This document shows, piece by piece, positions 36,727-44,951 of a DNA stretch of 64,000 nt. The translations under genes were made by a program, and so were the position numbers. The stretch's first letter is position 1; each line of letters begins with the position of its first letter. A model generated the notes under the pieces. That model was not told where the DNA came from and did not search any database. It worked only from the letters and a program-made list of their open reading frames with translations. The stretch comes from an uncultured Litoreibacter sp. (GTDB lineage: Bacteria; Pseudomonadota; Alphaproteobacteria; Rhodobacterales; Rhodobacteraceae), in the NCBI GenBank assembly GCA_947504205.1, contig CANNGL010000005.1, positions 242,751 through 306,750 of the forward strand. The letters run 5' to 3'.

Positions 36727-38151
36727 ATGGCTCAAGACATACCTCTGGTGCTCGATGTCGATGGCACTCTTCTGAAGACTGATCTGCTTTACGAGTCGTT
36801 GTGGCGCGCCATGGGCCGCGATCCTTTAAAGGCTATCGGCACGGCCCTTCGTCATGTCGGGGATCGTCCCCGTCTAAAGCGGGAGCTTGCAGAGCAGGCT
36901 GAACTGCGCCTCGATCTGATGCCGGTGAACGAGGATTTGCTGTCTTTGGCACGCGCGGCACAGGCAGATGGGCGCGAGGTTGTTTTGGCGTCCGCCTCGG
37001 ATACTTATTTGGTGGAGGCCCTCGCGGATACTCATGAACTATCAGAACGCGTGTTCGCCAGTACTGGTGGTATCAACCTGAAGGGTCAACAAAAGGCGGA
37101 TGCCCTTGTCGAGGCTTTTGGAGCCGGTAAATTTGACTATGCAGGCAATGATCGTGTGGACATGGCCATCTGGGAAGAAGCGCGACGCCCTATCGTCGTT
37201 GGTGACGTCCCGGCAGCCAAGAAGCTCGACAATGATCCGGCCTTTCTCGAGGGCGGTTGGCAAAAACGCGATCTGATAAGGGCTTTGCGCCCCCACCAAT
37301 GGGTAAAGAACGTCCTTCTTCTATTGCCTCTAATAGCAGCGCATCAGTTTGGGCTGACCGACTTTATTCCGGTCCTCCTTGGCATTGTGGCGTTCTCGGC
37401 GGCGGCCTCCTGTATATATATCGTCAACGATCTGCTTGATCTTGAGGCGGATCGCCTTCACGCGACCAAATGCAGACGTCCGTTTGCAAGCGGGGCCGTT
37501 CCAATCAACATAGGCATGGCTGCCTGCCTAGGGCTCGCTGTGCTGGCTCTGGGCTTGGCTGCGGCGCTCAACTGGACGTTCTTCGGGGTTGTTGTCCTAT
37601 ATATGGTGCTGTCGCTTGCCTATTCCCTGAAGCTGAAACGCTTGCGCTGGGTGGATATTGCGACATTGGCGGGTCTTTATACTATTCGCGTGGTCGCGGG
37701 GGCTGCGGCCGGGCAGGTTGACGTGACCGGTTACATGCTCGTGTTTATATTCCCGGTCTTCGTGACCTTGGGCTGCGTCAAACGGCTAACGGAGCTGACG
37801 CTGGCCAAAGACGACAAACCCCTTCCAGGCCGCGGTTATGGCCGCCTTGATCGCGGTGACCTTCTGAACGTCGCCTGTTTGGGAATGTTCGGAGCCTTGC
37901 TGGTTTTCTTCCTATACACCTTTACGGAGCAAGCCATGGGGCTATACCCGACGCAGTGGTTGCTTTGGGTCGCCATGATCCCGATGGCAGGCTGGTTGTG
38001 GCGTATGGTGGCGTTGGGATATCTCGGCAAGCAGGATTACGATCCGATCGTGTTCGCAATGCGCGACAAAGCTGGCCTATCGCTTCTTGCGACGCTTCTG
38101 ACCGTCATGTTCCACGCCGCGGGTTTGTTTTATGATGCGTTCGGCTTCTGA
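36727..38151 (+). CDS. HAD phosphatase-UbiA prenyltransferase fusion, decaprenyl-phosphate phosphoribosyltransferase-like
   Basis: The 474 residues join a HAD-like domain (about 5-165, nucleophile motif LDVDGTLLKTDL with D10/D12, later VVGDVPAAKK) to a UbiA membrane domain (about 185-474). The latter has the Asp-rich motif NDLLDLEADRLHATK at 234-248 and RPFASG. The NDxxDxExDxxHxTK form matches DPPR synthase (Rv3806c type), which moves 5-phosphoribose from PRPP to a polyprenyl phosphate. The HAD half could remove the 5-phosphate, but this is inference. The oxidase/reductase pair for the next steps lies alongside. A menaquinone or haem prenyltransferase is less likely. Confidence 0.8.
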   Translation: MAQDIPLVLDVDGTLLKTDLLYESLWRAMGRDPLKAIGTALRHVGDRPRLKRELAEQAELRLDLMPVNEDLLSLARAAQADGREVVLASASDTYLVEALADTHELSERVFASTGGINLKGQQKADALVEAFGAGKFDYAGNDRVDMAIWEEARRPIVVGDVPAAKKLDNDPAFLEGGWQKRDLIRALRPHQWVKNVLLLLPLIAAHQFGLTDFIPVLLGIVAFSAAASCIYIVNDLLDLEADRLHATKCRRPFASGAVPINIGMAACLGLAVLALGLAAALNWTFFGVVVLYMVLSLAYSLKLKRLRWVDIATLAGLYTIRVVAGAAAGQVDVTGYMLVFIFPVFVTLGCVKRLTELTLAKDDKPLPGRGYGRLDRGDLLNVACLGMFGALLVFFLYTFTEQAMGLYPTQWLLWVAMIPMAGWLWRMVALGYLGKQDYDPIVFAMRDKAGLSLLATLLTVMFHAAGLFYDAFGF

Positions 38152-38155
38152 GGCC

Positions 38156-38893
38156 TCAAACGGACATCTTCTTGAATACACGTTCTGGTATCGATGTGAT
38201 GATGCCCATGATATAACGCCAGAAAAACGGCGTGTAGATCACGTCTTTCTTCTTTTCGACAGCTTTCAGGATATCCGCGCTGATTTTCTCGGGAGAGGCC
38301 ACGAGGAACATGCCCTCCAGTCCCCATGTCATGGCCGTATCTGAGAAACCAGGTTTCACTGTCACGACGTGACCGCCCGCGCGGGTCAGACGATTCCTGA
38401 GGCCTGCAAGATAGGTGTGAAATCCGGCTTTTGCGGATCCATAGACATAATTGCCGATGCGTCCCCGGTCCCCGGCGACAGAGCCAACGCCCACAACCTG
38501 CGCGCCGCCGCGCTGTTCCAGTTCGGGCGCGATCATCTGCAAGAAGGTCGCGGGGCCTGTGTAGCTGTCGGTCACAACCCCCGCAATCATCTCAGGGTGT
38601 TCATCAATGACCGATTGATCTGGCATGGAGCCCACAAAGACGGCGACATGGAGTTGGCCGTCTTCTTTGGCCGCACGATCAATGATTGAAGAGAAGGTTT
38701 TGGTCTCTCGCGCATCAAAGTGCAGCGCTTCGGCGACAGGGGCCCCATGGGCCAGACAGTCGCTTGCCGACGCGCGCATATCATCCATATCGCGGCCACA
38801 TAGCAAGACACTGGAGCCATCCTTGCTGACTTGCTTTGCAAAGGCGCGCGCCATTGATGATGTAGCGCCTAGAATGATCCACATCTCGTTCAT
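38156..38893 (-). CDS. DprE2-like short-chain dehydrogenase/reductase
   Basis: This 245-residue SDR has the atypical N-terminal nucleotide site IILGATSSMARAFAKQ and the active-site pattern with serine (VGSVAGDRGR), tyrosine and lysine (YVYGSAKAGF). DprE2 reduces the 2-keto intermediate to decaprenyl-phosphoryl-arabinose with NADH. The match to DprE2 rests on the ATSSxA motif, the length and, above all, the immediate neighbour: its start overlaps the end of the DprE1-like oxidase gene by four bases. It is convergent with the HAD-UbiA gene (four-base gap). Confidence 0.82.
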   Translation of the reverse strand: MNEMWIILGATSSMARAFAKQVSKDGSSVLLCGRDMDDMRASASDCLAHGAPVAEALHFDARETKTFSSIIDRAAKEDGQLHVAVFVGSMPDQSVIDEHPEMIAGVVTDSYTGPATFLQMIAPELEQRGGAQVVGVGSVAGDRGRIGNYVYGSAKAGFHTYLAGLRNRLTRAGGHVVTVKPGFSDTAMTWGLEGMFLVASPEKISADILKAVEKKKDVIYTPFFWRYIMGIITSIPERVFKKMSV

Positions 38894-40200
38894 GTGCCGG
38901 TCCTCAACATAAGTCGTCGGGTCAAATCCGTTTCCAGGTGGCCGTCCGGATCGGCCTTATCTGCAATTGCCGCCCATTTCTTTAGCTCAGGATACATTCT
39001 TCGAACCGTCTCAGGTTTTGCGGTGGCATCTTTTGCGAAATAGATACGTCCGCCTGCCTTTGCCGTCATCTCTTCGAGTTCGGCCAGCAGCGCCCCGGCC
39101 CGCCCTTTGTTCGGGAAATCCACCGCGAGCGTGTAGCCCTCCATCGGGAAAGACAGATAACCGGCATGGCCCGGTCCCATACGTTTCAGCACAGCCAATG
39201 GCGACGCGAGACCGGAATTGGCAATCTTCTCCAGCATAGAGCGCAGTGTGTCTCTTTGGTTTTCGGGCAGGACGCATTGGAACTGATGAAAACCGCGCTT
39301 TCCGTAAAGCTTGTTCCAGTTGTTTATCTTGTCGAGCGGGAAGAAAAAATCTCCGATCGGTTTCACACGGGTCTGACCGCTATCGGGGATGCGTCGAAAA
39401 TAGGCGCCATTGAAGGCACGGACAATTGGTGCGGCCAAAGCAAAGCCCGGAGCATCGAATGGCACAGATCGCGCCTTCGGTTTGGTTGGAACCAGACCGT
39501 ATGCTGTTTCTGCCTCTTCGAGAATTCCGCGGCCCAAAGATTTGCCGCGCGCGGTGGCGTCGATCCAACCAACAGAATAGGTGGAACGCGATCCATCAAG
39601 TGCCTCAAGAAAGCTTTCCAAATCGTCCATACGCCGTTCGGTCACAGTGATGACATCGCCGTTGCAGGGCAGAAGCTGTATCTTCGCGGACTGAATTACA
39701 CCGGTTTGGCCAAGGCCGCCGACTGTCGCCATGAACAAACCCTTGTTCTTGGGCGTCACAGTCTTGCTGGACCCGTTTTGCAACAGTGTCAGGCTCAGGA
39801 CATGTTGGCCGAACGAACCGACCTGATGGTGGTTCTTTCCATGCACGTCATTTGCAATACAACCACCCACGGTCGCAAAGCCGGTTCCCGGCATCACGGC
39901 AGGCAGCCATCCTTTCGGTGCGAAGAGTTTGGCAATCTCACCTATTTGAGCACCCGCTTCGACCTCAAGAACGCCAGTGTCCGGATCAAAGCCAAGAATG
40001 CGGTCGAGGCGCGTCATCAGGATCGCGTCGCCGTTGTCGTTTAGGCAGGCATCCCCATAGCTGCGGCACATGCCAATGGCCGGAGCGGGGGTTTCTTTGG
40101 ACAGTTGTGTCAGGTGGCGTGCGCGTTCAGGACGCGCCAAGCGACCCTCAGCCTTATGCACGCGGCCCCAACCGCTATAGTGCGATGTCTTCCAGACCAT
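38890..40200 (-). CDS. DprE1-like FAD-dependent oxidoreductase (decaprenylphosphoryl-ribose 2'-oxidase family)
   Basis: The 436 residues form a VAO-type FAD oxidase: RSYGDACLND near 46-55, the FAD site GGCIANDVHGKNHHQVGSFG at 112-131, and a C-terminal substrate domain. The segment GYTLAVDFPNKG, then YFAKDATAKPETVRRMYP, parallels mycobacterial DprE1 closely and retains the active-site lysine (K390). The residue at the cysteine targeted by benzothiazinones is alanine (A359). DprE1 oxidises C2 of polyprenyl-phosphoryl-ribose; DprE2 then reduces it to arabinose. It overlaps the SDR by four bases and the upstream membrane protein by one. Confidence 0.87.
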   Translation of the reverse strand: MVWKTSHYSGWGRVHKAEGRLARPERARHLTQLSKETPAPAIGMCRSYGDACLNDNGDAILMTRLDRILGFDPDTGVLEVEAGAQIGEIAKLFAPKGWLPAVMPGTGFATVGGCIANDVHGKNHHQVGSFGQHVLSLTLLQNGSSKTVTPKNKGLFMATVGGLGQTGVIQSAKIQLLPCNGDVITVTERRMDDLESFLEALDGSRSTYSVGWIDATARGKSLGRGILEEAETAYGLVPTKPKARSVPFDAPGFALAAPIVRAFNGAYFRRIPDSGQTRVKPIGDFFFPLDKINNWNKLYGKRGFHQFQCVLPENQRDTLRSMLEKIANSGLASPLAVLKRMGPGHAGYLSFPMEGYTLAVDFPNKGRAGALLAELEEMTAKAGGRIYFAKDATAKPETVRRMYPELKKWAAIADKADPDGHLETDLTRRLMLRTGT

Positions 40201-41234
40201 CAGACAAGGTTCCGTTTTGAGTTGCGCTCTGCAACAGGGAAAGTGAATAAGCCTAACGCAATGGCAAACCAGAGCGTCGTCAGGCGAATGACAGCCGTTG
40301 CGGGCAGGGCGACCTCAAGCGGCACGCCGTTCAAACCCAGCAGAAACACCATGGCAGCTTCTGCACCACCAATGCCGCCGGGAGCACCTGTCAGGCCTCC
40401 GGCAAGCGTTGAGAAGATGAAGATCACGACAGCCGTCGACATATCGATTGGGGCGCCCATCCAGACCAGCAGTACATAGAGCGCCGCACACTCTGCGAAC
40501 CACCCCAGAACGGACAGGCCGAGACCAGCAAGGCCTGCAGCCGGTGTTGAAAAGACGCCAATAGAGCGCGCTGCACGACGCAAGCGCACGAACACGCGCG
40601 GCCATCGCCGCAATGCTCGCCAAATGAGAGTGACAACGGTTTCCAAAAGAACAGGGCGGGTTGCGATCAGGGCTGAAACGAGCGCGAGACCTGCCACGGC
40701 AATCGCGCCAAGACTGCCTGCTGACGAAAGCATCACACCTGCGGCTAACAGCAAGCCCATTCCCGCAAGGTCAAAAGCGCGATCAACAAGTGGTAGAGGG
40801 CTAATGCGTTCAGGTCGCCATCCGCTCAGTCGTGAAATCCAGCGAATTCGGACCAATTCGCCAATACGGCCCGGTGTGATTGACATGGCAAAGCCGCCAA
40901 AGAAATGGGTGATGCTGGTTCCCGCCGACAAATTCAGGCCCAGACTTCTTCCAAAGACGTGCCAGCGCAAACTGCGCGCGAGATAGTTCACCAGCGACAG
41001 GGCCAGCAGAAGCGTAATTTGCCATAAGGTAAGCTTGGATAGTTGCGCCCAAGTCTCTTCCCAACCCGTCGCGGCGGCGACACCCGCCAGCCCAATCAGG
41101 AAGAGTGCCAAAAGGCCGCCCAGAACCAACAAGTCCCGTGTGGGTTTGTTGAAGGTCTTCGGCGCGTTTGCCTGCATTATGTTTGCCGAACCACTGCTCA
41201 TTGCCAGCGAGCTACCAACAGATTTAGGCAGCAT
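40200..41234 (-). CDS. Lysylphosphatidylglycerol synthase TM-domain-like membrane protein (possible flippase)
   Basis: The 344-residue multi-pass protein belongs to the PF03706-type family (UPF0104), shown by the conserved SITPGRIGELVRIRWI (about 113-128), LVDRAFDLAGM, and TGAPGGIGGAEAAMVFLL near 285-302. Members act in lipid translocation or glycolipid export. Its stop overlaps the DprE1-like start by one base, so it is in the same operon and a fair candidate to move polyprenyl-phosphoryl-arabinose across the membrane (inference). In-frame ATGs at codons 12 and 20 could be the true start. Confidence 0.8.
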   Translation of the reverse strand: MLPKSVGSSLAMSSGSANIMQANAPKTFNKPTRDLLVLGGLLALFLIGLAGVAAATGWEETWAQLSKLTLWQITLLLALSLVNYLARSLRWHVFGRSLGLNLSAGTSITHFFGGFAMSITPGRIGELVRIRWISRLSGWRPERISPLPLVDRAFDLAGMGLLLAAGVMLSSAGSLGAIAVAGLALVSALIATRPVLLETVVTLIWRALRRWPRVFVRLRRAARSIGVFSTPAAGLAGLGLSVLGWFAECAALYVLLVWMGAPIDMSTAVVIFIFSTLAGGLTGAPGGIGGAEAAMVFLLGLNGVPLEVALPATAVIRLTTLWFAIALGLFTFPVAERNSKRNLV

Positions 41235-41299
41235 TGTGAAAAAGTGTTTAAGCTTAACGTCATCTTTCAGGCATTTCTGCCTTTAAAACAAGGCACTTG

Positions 41300-41959
41300 T
41301 TAGAAGATGCGGCGGAACATGGACGTTGGGCCGGTGTTGTCGAAAAACGGAACGCTATCGGGCGGCGTGGTTGTTTGCGCCAGCGCACCGACCTCGGCCA
41401 GGACAACCTCCGTGATGAAAGGCAGATCGAGCGCACGCGCTTCTGCAAGCGAGACCCAGTGCAAGTGACTCAGCTCATCGCAGGCTTTCGAGAAGTCATC
41501 GGGATCACCGACAATGTCAGTGGCGTTGGCAATAAAGAACCTCGCGTCAAATCGGCGGGGCCGTCCCGGCGGCGTTATGGCGCGAAATACATATCTCAAG
41601 CCCTGTGCTGACGGGGCGAACCCGCCATGCGAAAAACCATCCCATAGATCCGCCTCGGGCCCACGATTTGCCAGTCTTAGCCCGGTCTCTTCCCAAGTTT
41701 CGCGGATCGCTGCTGTCAGAAAAGCATGTGCGCGGCCGGGCGTGGTCCCCTCTGAAAGGCGTGTCACGCAGATAGGATCCGGTTCTGAGGAGAGAGGGAT
41801 TGTCTCATCCTCGACATCGACCGCGCCACCCGGGAACACAAACTTATTCGGCATGAAAGCAGCAGATTTGCCGCGCTGGCCCATCAAGATATGAGGCGTG
41901 TCGTTGAGTTGGCGCACCAAGATGACTGTTGCGGCGTCGCGTACGGGTACATCGTTCAT
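41300..41959 (-). CDS. Nudix hydrolase with extended Nudix box
   Basis: Nudix enzymes cleave nucleoside diphosphates linked to another group. The 219 residues show FPGGAVDVEDE at 42-52 and the catalytic helix RETWEETGL at 86-94. The canonical box spaces these by about 13 residues; here about 41 separate G45 from R86, as in the NUDT19-like subgroup that often acts on CoA derivatives. The substrate is therefore uncertain, CoA or acyl-CoA being reasonable. The DUF983 gene upstream ends 31 bases away on the same strand. Confidence 0.87.
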   Translation of the reverse strand: MNDVPVRDAATVILVRQLNDTPHILMGQRGKSAAFMPNKFVFPGGAVDVEDETIPLSSEPDPICVTRLSEGTTPGRAHAFLTAAIRETWEETGLRLANRGPEADLWDGFSHGGFAPSAQGLRYVFRAITPPGRPRRFDARFFIANATDIVGDPDDFSKACDELSHLHWVSLAEARALDLPFITEVVLAEVGALAQTTTPPDSVPFFDNTGPTSMFRRIF

Positions 41960-41990
41960 GGGGCGAGACTGTCAGCCTCACCGGCGCGCA

Positions 41991-42404
41991 TCAATCGATT
42001 TCTCGGGTGCCGCCAAATCCATGCATGCGCTTGGCCCACTGTAATGCGATCCAGCCGCCCTTGATCCTTGGCAACAGGTACAAAGACAAGGCCACGCATC
42101 CGACAGAGAAGACCGATGCCATGATAACGGGGTCAGGTTCGAACTCTGTGTAAACGGTCAGCATCAAGGGAGCCATAATATGTCCCACAATCAGGATCGT
42201 CAGATAAGCAGGACCATCATCGGCGCGCTGATGGTGCAGTGGTTCGTGACACGCGGCACAGTGATCGCGCACTTTCAGATACCCCTGAAAAACATTTCCG
42301 TTTCCGCAATTCGGGCACTTCCGTTTCCAACCGCGCAACAGAGCCGGGCGTACTTCGCGCTCGGGCAATTCGACGGGAAAATCAGCGGTTGTATCACGAG
42401 CCAT
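41991..42404 (-). CDS. DUF983 zinc-ribbon membrane protein
   Basis: The chosen ATG gives 137 residues, typical of DUF983; the longer frame upstream has no ribosome site. Four cysteines (C30, C33, C49, C52 in CPNCGNG and CAACH) form a likely zinc ribbon. Two membrane helices follow (about 70-90 and 97-117). The function is unknown. It lies just upstream of the Nudix gene on the same strand. Confidence 0.85.
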   Translation of the reverse strand: MARDTTADFPVELPEREVRPALLRGWKRKCPNCGNGNVFQGYLKVRDHCAACHEPLHHQRADDGPAYLTILIVGHIMAPLMLTVYTEFEPDPVIMASVFSVGCVALSLYLLPRIKGGWIALQWAKRMHGFGGTREID

Positions 42405-42631
42405 CGGCACGATCCTTGTTGGTTCGAACCGTAAATAGCCTCTGCAATTCAGGAATGCACCGCGACAGCCTGTCTTGCGGCTGGATGTCGCGCTTTCAAA
42501 AAATTTGAGTAATCCCCGACGGAAAATCCGATTGCCAGCGTTCAAGGCACATACCGAGTGCAAAATCGGCTTACTGCTGAAGGTCGATCACTGCAGCCGG
42601 TGAACACTCAAAACTTTGGAGATTTGAAGAA

Positions 42632-43117
42632 ATGACGAAAATGACAGGCAACACCAAAGCCATTCTGCTTATCCTCGCGCTCGGGATCGCGGCGGTGCCA
42701 ATCACCGCGTCTGCGAAGGGAGGCCACGGCCCTCGCGCGACGTTTGAGGAGCTTGACCAAAATAACGACGGGCAAATCACACAAGCCGAAATGGACGCTC
42801 ATGCGGCCGCTCGTTTCGCGGCGGCAGATACCAACGGTGATGGCTCATTGAGCGCCGAGGAGCTCATGGCGAGGTCCAAGGAAGGCGCGGAAGATCGAAT
42901 GACAAAGCGTGTCAACCGCATGGTTGAGCATCTCGACACTGATGGCAACGGGCTGATTTCCGCAGACGAGCTTTCGGCGCGCAAAGCAAAACATGGCGGC
43001 AATCGTTTGCAGCGGATGGACGCTGATAACTCCGGTGGGATTTCCAAGGAAGAGTTTGAAACTGCTGTCGAAAAGCACCGTGGTAAGCGCCACAAACGCG
43101 GATCAGATCAAAACTGA
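42632..43117 (+). CDS. Exported EF-hand calcium-binding protein
   Basis: The 161-residue protein has a signal peptide (about 1-28, ASA-KGGHG) and four 12-residue EF-hand loops: D42-E53 (DQNNDGQITQAE), D66-E77, D102-E113 and D130-E141. Each has the acidic and glycine positions needed for calcium. The C-terminus is basic. It precedes the ECF sigma gene and is separated from it by a GC-rich hairpin. It could be a periplasmic calcium sensor or buffer. Confidence 0.88.
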   Translation: MTKMTGNTKAILLILALGIAAVPITASAKGGHGPRATFEELDQNNDGQITQAEMDAHAAARFAAADTNGDGSLSAEELMARSKEGAEDRMTKRVNRMVEHLDTDGNGLISADELSARKAKHGGNRLQRMDADNSGGISKEEFETAVEKHRGKRHKRGSDQN

Positions 43118-43122
43118 TTACG

Positions 43123-43166
43123 ACCCCGGGCCGTTTTGGTCTCTCCCCGAAGCACGCCCGGGGTTT
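43123..43166 (+). terminator. Inverted repeat after the EF-hand gene
   Basis: ACCCCGGGC and GCCCGGGGT form a perfect nine-base stem around a 24-base loop, followed by TTTA. It starts six bases past the EF-hand stop. The long loop and short T run make it a probable but not certain terminator. Confidence 0.45.
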
Positions 43167-43224
43167 ACGTCACCACTAGTTGCGATTGTTCAGTATGTCG
43201 CGAATATGTAGCAGTTGAGTTGCA

Positions 43225-43800
43225 ATGGATATGGCCTTTGACCAGATGAGTGAGATCAGCGATGATGCGCTTCTGGTTCTCTATGCAAATGGAGACAGGG
43301 CGGCTGCCGCCAGTTTGACCACTAGGCTTGCTCCGCGTTTGTTGGGGTTTTCTTCGCGTTTGCTACATGATGCCGCTGAGGCGGAAGACGTCGTTCAGGA
43401 AACAATGCTGCGGTTGTGGCGCATGGCTCCTGACTGGCGCCCGGGCGAGGCGAAAGTTTCGACCTGGGCCTTTCGGGTGGCAAAAAACCTTTGTACGGAT
43501 CGACTGCGCAAGCGTCGCGGTGTCGGACTGGATGAAGCGCCGGAGCTTGAGGATGAGGGGCCCAGCGTAGAAGCCCGTCTGATCGCAAAAGATCGAATAG
43601 CAGCTCTTGATTGGGCGTTGATGCAACTGCCGGACAGGCAGAAACAGGCCGTCGTGCTGCGCCACATCGAGGGGCTCGCAAACCCTGAAATCTCTGAAAT
43701 TCTCGATATCAGTGTCGAGGCGGTAGAAAGTTTGACTGCGCGGGGCAAACGCGCATTGGCGAACCATTTGGCGAGCCGTAAAGAGGAGCTGGGATTATGA
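43225..43800 (+). CDS. RNA polymerase ECF-family sigma factor
   Basis: The 191-residue protein has region 2 (AEAEDVVQETMLRLWR near 52-67, then KVSTWAFRVAKNLCTDRLRKR) and region 4 (LPDRQKQAVVLRHIEGLANPEISEILDIS near 132-160). It should direct RNA polymerase to a stress regulon. It is translationally coupled (ATGA) to a small membrane protein gene and followed by a periplasmic CpxP-like gene, the usual layout of a sigma/anti-sigma/sensor operon. No autoregulated promoter was recognised. A second in-frame ATG lies two codons in. Confidence 0.92.
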   Translation: MDMAFDQMSEISDDALLVLYANGDRAAAASLTTRLAPRLLGFSSRLLHDAAEAEDVVQETMLRLWRMAPDWRPGEAKVSTWAFRVAKNLCTDRLRKRRGVGLDEAPELEDEGPSVEARLIAKDRIAALDWALMQLPDRQKQAVVLRHIEGLANPEISEILDISVEAVESLTARGKRALANHLASRKEELGL

Positions 43801-44180
43801 CTGGCAAACACGACATAACGGATGACGCTCTGAACGCATTGTTTGAGGAGGCGCGTGCAGATGCGCCGGTGCCATCGCCCGAGCTTTTGGCGCTCGTCAC
43901 ACAAGATGCCGCCCGAGTTCAGGCGGAGCGCGACCAGAGAAATCGGGTTATACCCCAGCGCTCTCTGATTAGCCGCCTTCTTGATGCGATCGGCGGGTGG
44001 TCTTCGCTTGGCGGATTGGTCGCAGCGGCTGCGACGGGTGTCTGGATCGGGTTCTCGAATCCGACCCTTATTTCGCCGTCACTCGGCTCAGAGATCGAGA
44101 CGCTGGAAAGCACAAGCGTCGATGATACAGATTTTGGATCGGTCTTCCCGGCCGATACCCTCTTTTTTGAGGAAGGGTAG
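43797..44180 (+). CDS. Small single-pass membrane protein, candidate anti-sigma factor
   Basis: The 127 residues have a cytoplasmic-looking N-terminus (about 1-65), one hydrophobic segment near 68-90 (LGGLVAAAATGVWIGF) and an acidic periplasmic tail. It has no zinc anti-sigma HxxxCxxC motif. Overlap with the ECF sigma gene and the single-pass topology suggest a non-zinc anti-sigma factor, but this is inferred from context only. The tail ends in acidic and aromatic residues (ADTLFFEEG). Confidence 0.7.
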   Translation: MTGKHDITDDALNALFEEARADAPVPSPELLALVTQDAARVQAERDQRNRVIPQRSLISRLLDAIGGWSSLGGLVAAAATGVWIGFSNPTLISPSLGSEIETLESTSVDDTDFGSVFPADTLFFEEG

Positions 44181-44183
44181 GTC

Positions 44184-44675
44184 ATGATGGACGAAACCAA
44201 GAAGAAGCTTCCATGGCTAAAAGTCGTTCTTGCGGTCTCGCTTGGGCTTAACCTGCTGATCGCGGGCGCTGTTGTCGGTGCAAAGATGTCTGGGTCCCGG
44301 TCTGATCGATTGGATGATAAAGGCGAACGCCTTGGCTTCTCGGTTGGGCCTTATGGCCGTGCCTTGACGAAAGAGGACCGCAGGGAAATGCGGAAGGCCT
44401 TTGTCAAACGCGCACCAGAGCTTCGTCAGGATCGGAGGGCCATGCGCGGGTTCGGGCAGGACTTGGTTGCGGCGCTCAGGCAGCAGCCATTTGATGGTGA
44501 TGCCATCACTACAATTCTAACCAAGCAGCTCGAACTTGCGGGCGATATGCAGGCGGTCGGGAAGGATGTGCTGGCGAAGCGTATTAGCGCTATGACGCCA
44601 GAAGCACGTCGCGCGTTCGCAGACAGGTTGGAAATGATGCTAAAGCGCGGTCCGGGGGGGCGACGGGGCAAATGA
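44184..44675 (+). CDS. Periplasmic heavy-metal sensor/CpxP-like protein
   Basis: The 163-residue protein has an N-terminal membrane helix (about 11-32) and a helical periplasmic region rich in arginine and glutamate (EDRREMRKAFVKRAPELRQDRRAMR, MTPEARRAFADRL). This layout is typical of the CpxP/CnrX-like periplasmic heavy-metal sensor family. A GAGGAAGGG ribosome site precedes it, three bases after the putative anti-sigma gene. It may control the anti-sigma protein from the periplasm (inference). Its stop overlaps the DUF3572 start. Confidence 0.8.
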   Translation: MMDETKKKLPWLKVVLAVSLGLNLLIAGAVVGAKMSGSRSDRLDDKGERLGFSVGPYGRALTKEDRREMRKAFVKRAPELRQDRRAMRGFGQDLVAALRQQPFDGDAITTILTKQLELAGDMQAVGKDVLAKRISAMTPEARRAFADRLEMMLKRGPGGRRGK

Positions 44676-44947
44676 TCAAGCAATCAGAGACACTTGCCAT
44701 ACAAGCTCTTTCCTGGATTGCATCCCAGGATGACCTGATGGGCGTCTTCATGGGGTCATCTGGCTTGGGAGTGGATGATATCCGATCCCGTGCAAGTGAT
44801 CCTGAGCTTCTGGCATCTGTTTTGGACTTTCTCATGATGGATGATCAATGGGTCATCGGGTTTTGTGACACTCAGAGCTTGCCATATGACGCGCCCATGC
44901 GCGCCCGGGCCGAGCTGCCAGGCGGAAATCTACCGAACTGGACTTGA
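44672..44947 (+). CDS. DUF3572 family protein
   Basis: This 91-residue soluble protein matches the alphaproteobacterial DUF3572 family (ETLAIQALSWIASQDD, LASVLDFLMMDDQWVIGFCD, LPYDAPMRARAELPGG). The function is unknown. It is coupled by ATGA overlap to the heavy-metal sensor gene, so it is the last gene of the sigma operon, and it is convergent with the reductive dehalogenase gene (four-base gap). Confidence 0.85.
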   Translation: MIKQSETLAIQALSWIASQDDLMGVFMGSSGLGVDDIRSRASDPELLASVLDFLMMDDQWVIGFCDTQSLPYDAPMRARAELPGGNLPNWT

Positions 44948-44951
44948 CGGT

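Noticed and set aside
39166-40044. A 292-codon frame opposite the DprE1-like gene
   Set aside because: The DprE1-like product has clear FAD and active-site motifs; the opposite frame shows no protein-like pattern.
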